A stretch of 64,000 nucleotides of DNA from Pseudorasbora parva (taxonomy: Eukaryota; Chordata; Actinopteri; Cypriniformes; Gobionidae): positions 30,100,047 through 30,164,046 of the forward strand of contig NC_090182.1 in assembly GCF_024679245.1 (NCBI RefSeq), written 5' to 3'. The notes under the pieces are model-generated. The model was not told the DNA's origin and searched no databases. It worked only from the letters and a program-made list of their open reading frames with translations. Of the stretch, positions 62,402 to 64,000 are shown piece after piece (the stretch's first letter is position 1; each line of letters opens with the position of its first letter). The position numbers and the translations under genes are program-made.

Positions 62402-63115
62402 CCAGTTTGCCTATGGCTGCATCCGAAATTGCATACTTCCCGAAAGTACGCGAAAAAATGTATGTGAAAAAAGTGGTGTCTGAATTCACAGTACTCATTA
62501 AGAGTAGGCAAAACATACCCAGACGACTTACTTCTTCTGACGAGAATCTGAGGTGTGCATATGATGAACACTTTACTGTCCCATGAGGCCACAGGAGAGG
62601 ACTTACGAATGGCAGTGAAGCAACATAACTGGTGCTGGTAGGTCACATGATAATGACAACATTGGGAATGTAGTACGTCCAGATTACATTCATACTACAC
62701 TACTACATAGAATTGTCTATTGTTGAAGTAATTACTCGTTCAAAACAACTCAAGAGAATATGTGATTTTGTACACACTATATGCCTAGAGTGAGTATGCA
62801 CACTAAATGCGCTATATCACTACTATGCTTGTTTTTAATTTTTTATTCGTCCACATGGTATTCTTTTTCTCATGCATATGTTGCCACTATTTTTATTAAT
62901 TTCTATGTAAAGCACTTTGAATTGCCATTGGGTATGAAATGTGCTATACAAATAAACTTGCCTTGCCTAGAGAGACATTTATTGCATCCCAATTTGCCTA
63001 CTTATACAACGACCTAAAAGTATGTACTCATTTTGTGAAGAAAAAGTACATACTTTTGAGTGTGTAGCAGTAGAGCGTGTGAGCTTTGGGACATACTACT
63101 TCTTCATCTTTAACG
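62402..63115. mobile_element. Unclassified DNA element with inverted ends
   Basis: The left part CGAAATTGCATACTTCCCGA and the right part (complement of TTTGGGACATACTACTTC, and AAAAGTATGTACTCATTTTG) carry TACTTC/AGTATG words in inverted order, as in a common cyprinid family. It is split near 62822-62970 by a LINE-like 3' end (AAGCACTTTGAATTGCC, then GCTATACAAATAAACTTGCC). Boundaries are approximate. Confidence 0.5.
62822..62970 (+). mobile_element. LINE-like 3' end
   Basis: Contains TGTAAAGCACTTTGAATTGC and GTGCTATACAAATAAACTTG followed by CCTTGCC, a 3' terminal motif shared by several fish L2-like LINEs. Plus strand, about 150 bp, no coding part. Confidence 0.55.
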
Positions 63116-63267
63116 GACAGCTCTTCAGCTTAGTTACATGCATCCTGTCACCGCTTGAACTGGCCTGTCAATCATCTTATCAGATTTAAAAAACTCCACA
63201 TTCAGTTTTATTTAATTGTGTACCATATAGGAAAGAATTGTGGTAGCACATTGATCTGCCATTCGTA

Positions 63268-63312
63268 TACCTACCTACCTACCTACCTACCTACCTACCT
63301 ACCTACCTACGC
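63268..63312. repeat. (CTAC)n microsatellite
   Basis: About ten CTAC units, followed by degenerate CCCACC/CTACC words up to about 63355. Confidence 0.9.
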
Positions 63313-64000
63313 ACCCACCAACCTATCTACCCACTTATCTACCTACCAGCCTACCCACATGATGCCACTTCCTGATGTATGATGTTATTATTATCACAAT
63401 AATAGTATCATCATTATCATTGTTAAAAATTACAGATGTTAGTTCTGTTTTCCCACCAAAGTGATCTTACTTCATGGTGTCATTTAGAACATCATTTAGA
63501 CTTTTGTTAGTTAAAGGGATCAAAGACAACCAGGATAGTAATGGATATTGAAGAGACGTTTTTTTTTTTTTACCAGCTAATTACCAGCTAATATTTTCAA
63601 GAAAATGATTGGAATTGTCATTCACAAACTTTGAACTGCTATTAGAGAAACTCACACGTGCCCATGATCAGTAAAGATCGAAGCTTCCACTACAAGATTT
63701 TCTTTTATATACTGTATTTTTGAATGTCTCTAGCAATATCACTTTTCATACTGAAATAAAAGTAAAAGCCTTCTGCCTCTATCTCCTGGCCTATTTCCTG
63801 AGAGCTGATCGCTGCATCCTGAAAATCTGTGCTGCCCCACCCTCTCCATCCGGACCGCCACTCCTTACCCTTCAGCCCTGCAGAGAGCAGACAATCTCAC
63901 TGCCACTGGACCTGCCTCAAAAGATATCAATCTTTATCTCTTCCTATCATTCCAGAGAGTAATATGAGTCACAACGCGATTCCAGCTCAAAGATTTATCC
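63313..64000. other. Intergenic DNA, nothing recognised
   Basis: Non-coding to the end of the window. The frame 63720-63962 (plus) has no domain. Confidence 0.4.

Overview
The window looks like a cyprinid (carp-family) fish chromosome. The evidence is one vertebrate-type, multi-exon gene whose protein is very close to vertebrate GILZ/TSC22D3, AT-rich non-coding DNA, very long simple repeats, and a dense load of Tc1, hAT, TTAA-target and Ty3/Gypsy elements plus 5S-derived and tRNA-derived SINEs of the kinds seen in cyprinids. I cannot name the species.

The only confident host gene is tsc22d3, short GILZ-type isoform, on the + strand at the left end. It has a TATA promoter near 2613, three coding exons (2814-2935, 3122-3173, 4556-4804; 140 aa) and a polyadenylation signal at 5864. 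Two palindromic sequences that fit the glucocorticoid-receptor consensus lie upstream, and a small DNA transposon sits in intron 2. The rest of the window is intergenic DNA built largely from mobile elements. One unexplained 125-codon open frame (6332-6709, minus) is the only other hint of coding sequence.

Region by region: 8.1-9.1 kb, a DNA transposon carrying a 5S-rRNA-derived SINE, each with its own target duplication. 11-15 kb, two Tc1 fossils. 15.7-17.0 kb, a TTAA-target (Kolobok-like) element. 18.7-20.4 kb, a hAT element with an 8-bp duplication plus a related end. 20.5-21.8 kb, a second TTAA element. 24.0-29.1 kb, a complete Ty3/Gypsy chromovirus-type LTR retrotransposon on the minus strand. 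It has 433-bp LTRs that look identical, one uninterrupted 1416-aa Gag-Pol frame with all key catalytic residues, and a Tf1-like self-priming signature. 30.5-32.3 kb, two unrelated Tc1 elements in opposite orientation. 33-37.8 kb, a foldback MITE, a Tc1 fossil holding a tRNA-SINE, and a LINE 3' end holding a second foldback element. 39-42 kb, a local duplication of about 315 bp. 42-50 kb, TTAA-element ends and LINE tails. 51-52 kb, a hAT element inserted in a CA/TA microsatellite. 54.3-57.0 kb, a LINE 3' end and a cluster of eight long microsatellites. 57.6-59.1 kb, the best-preserved TTAA element. 61.4-63.1 kb, a third copy of that TTAA family and other repeats.

The most interesting non-host items are the intact, compact LTR retrotransposon and the TTAA family with three copies. 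In its copy at 57.6 kb this family keeps the first exons of two convergent genes, one like the P2X7-receptor tail family and one with a THAP zinc finger. All coordinates and alignments were made by eye. Repeat family names are assignments from memory of characteristic motifs, not database hits.
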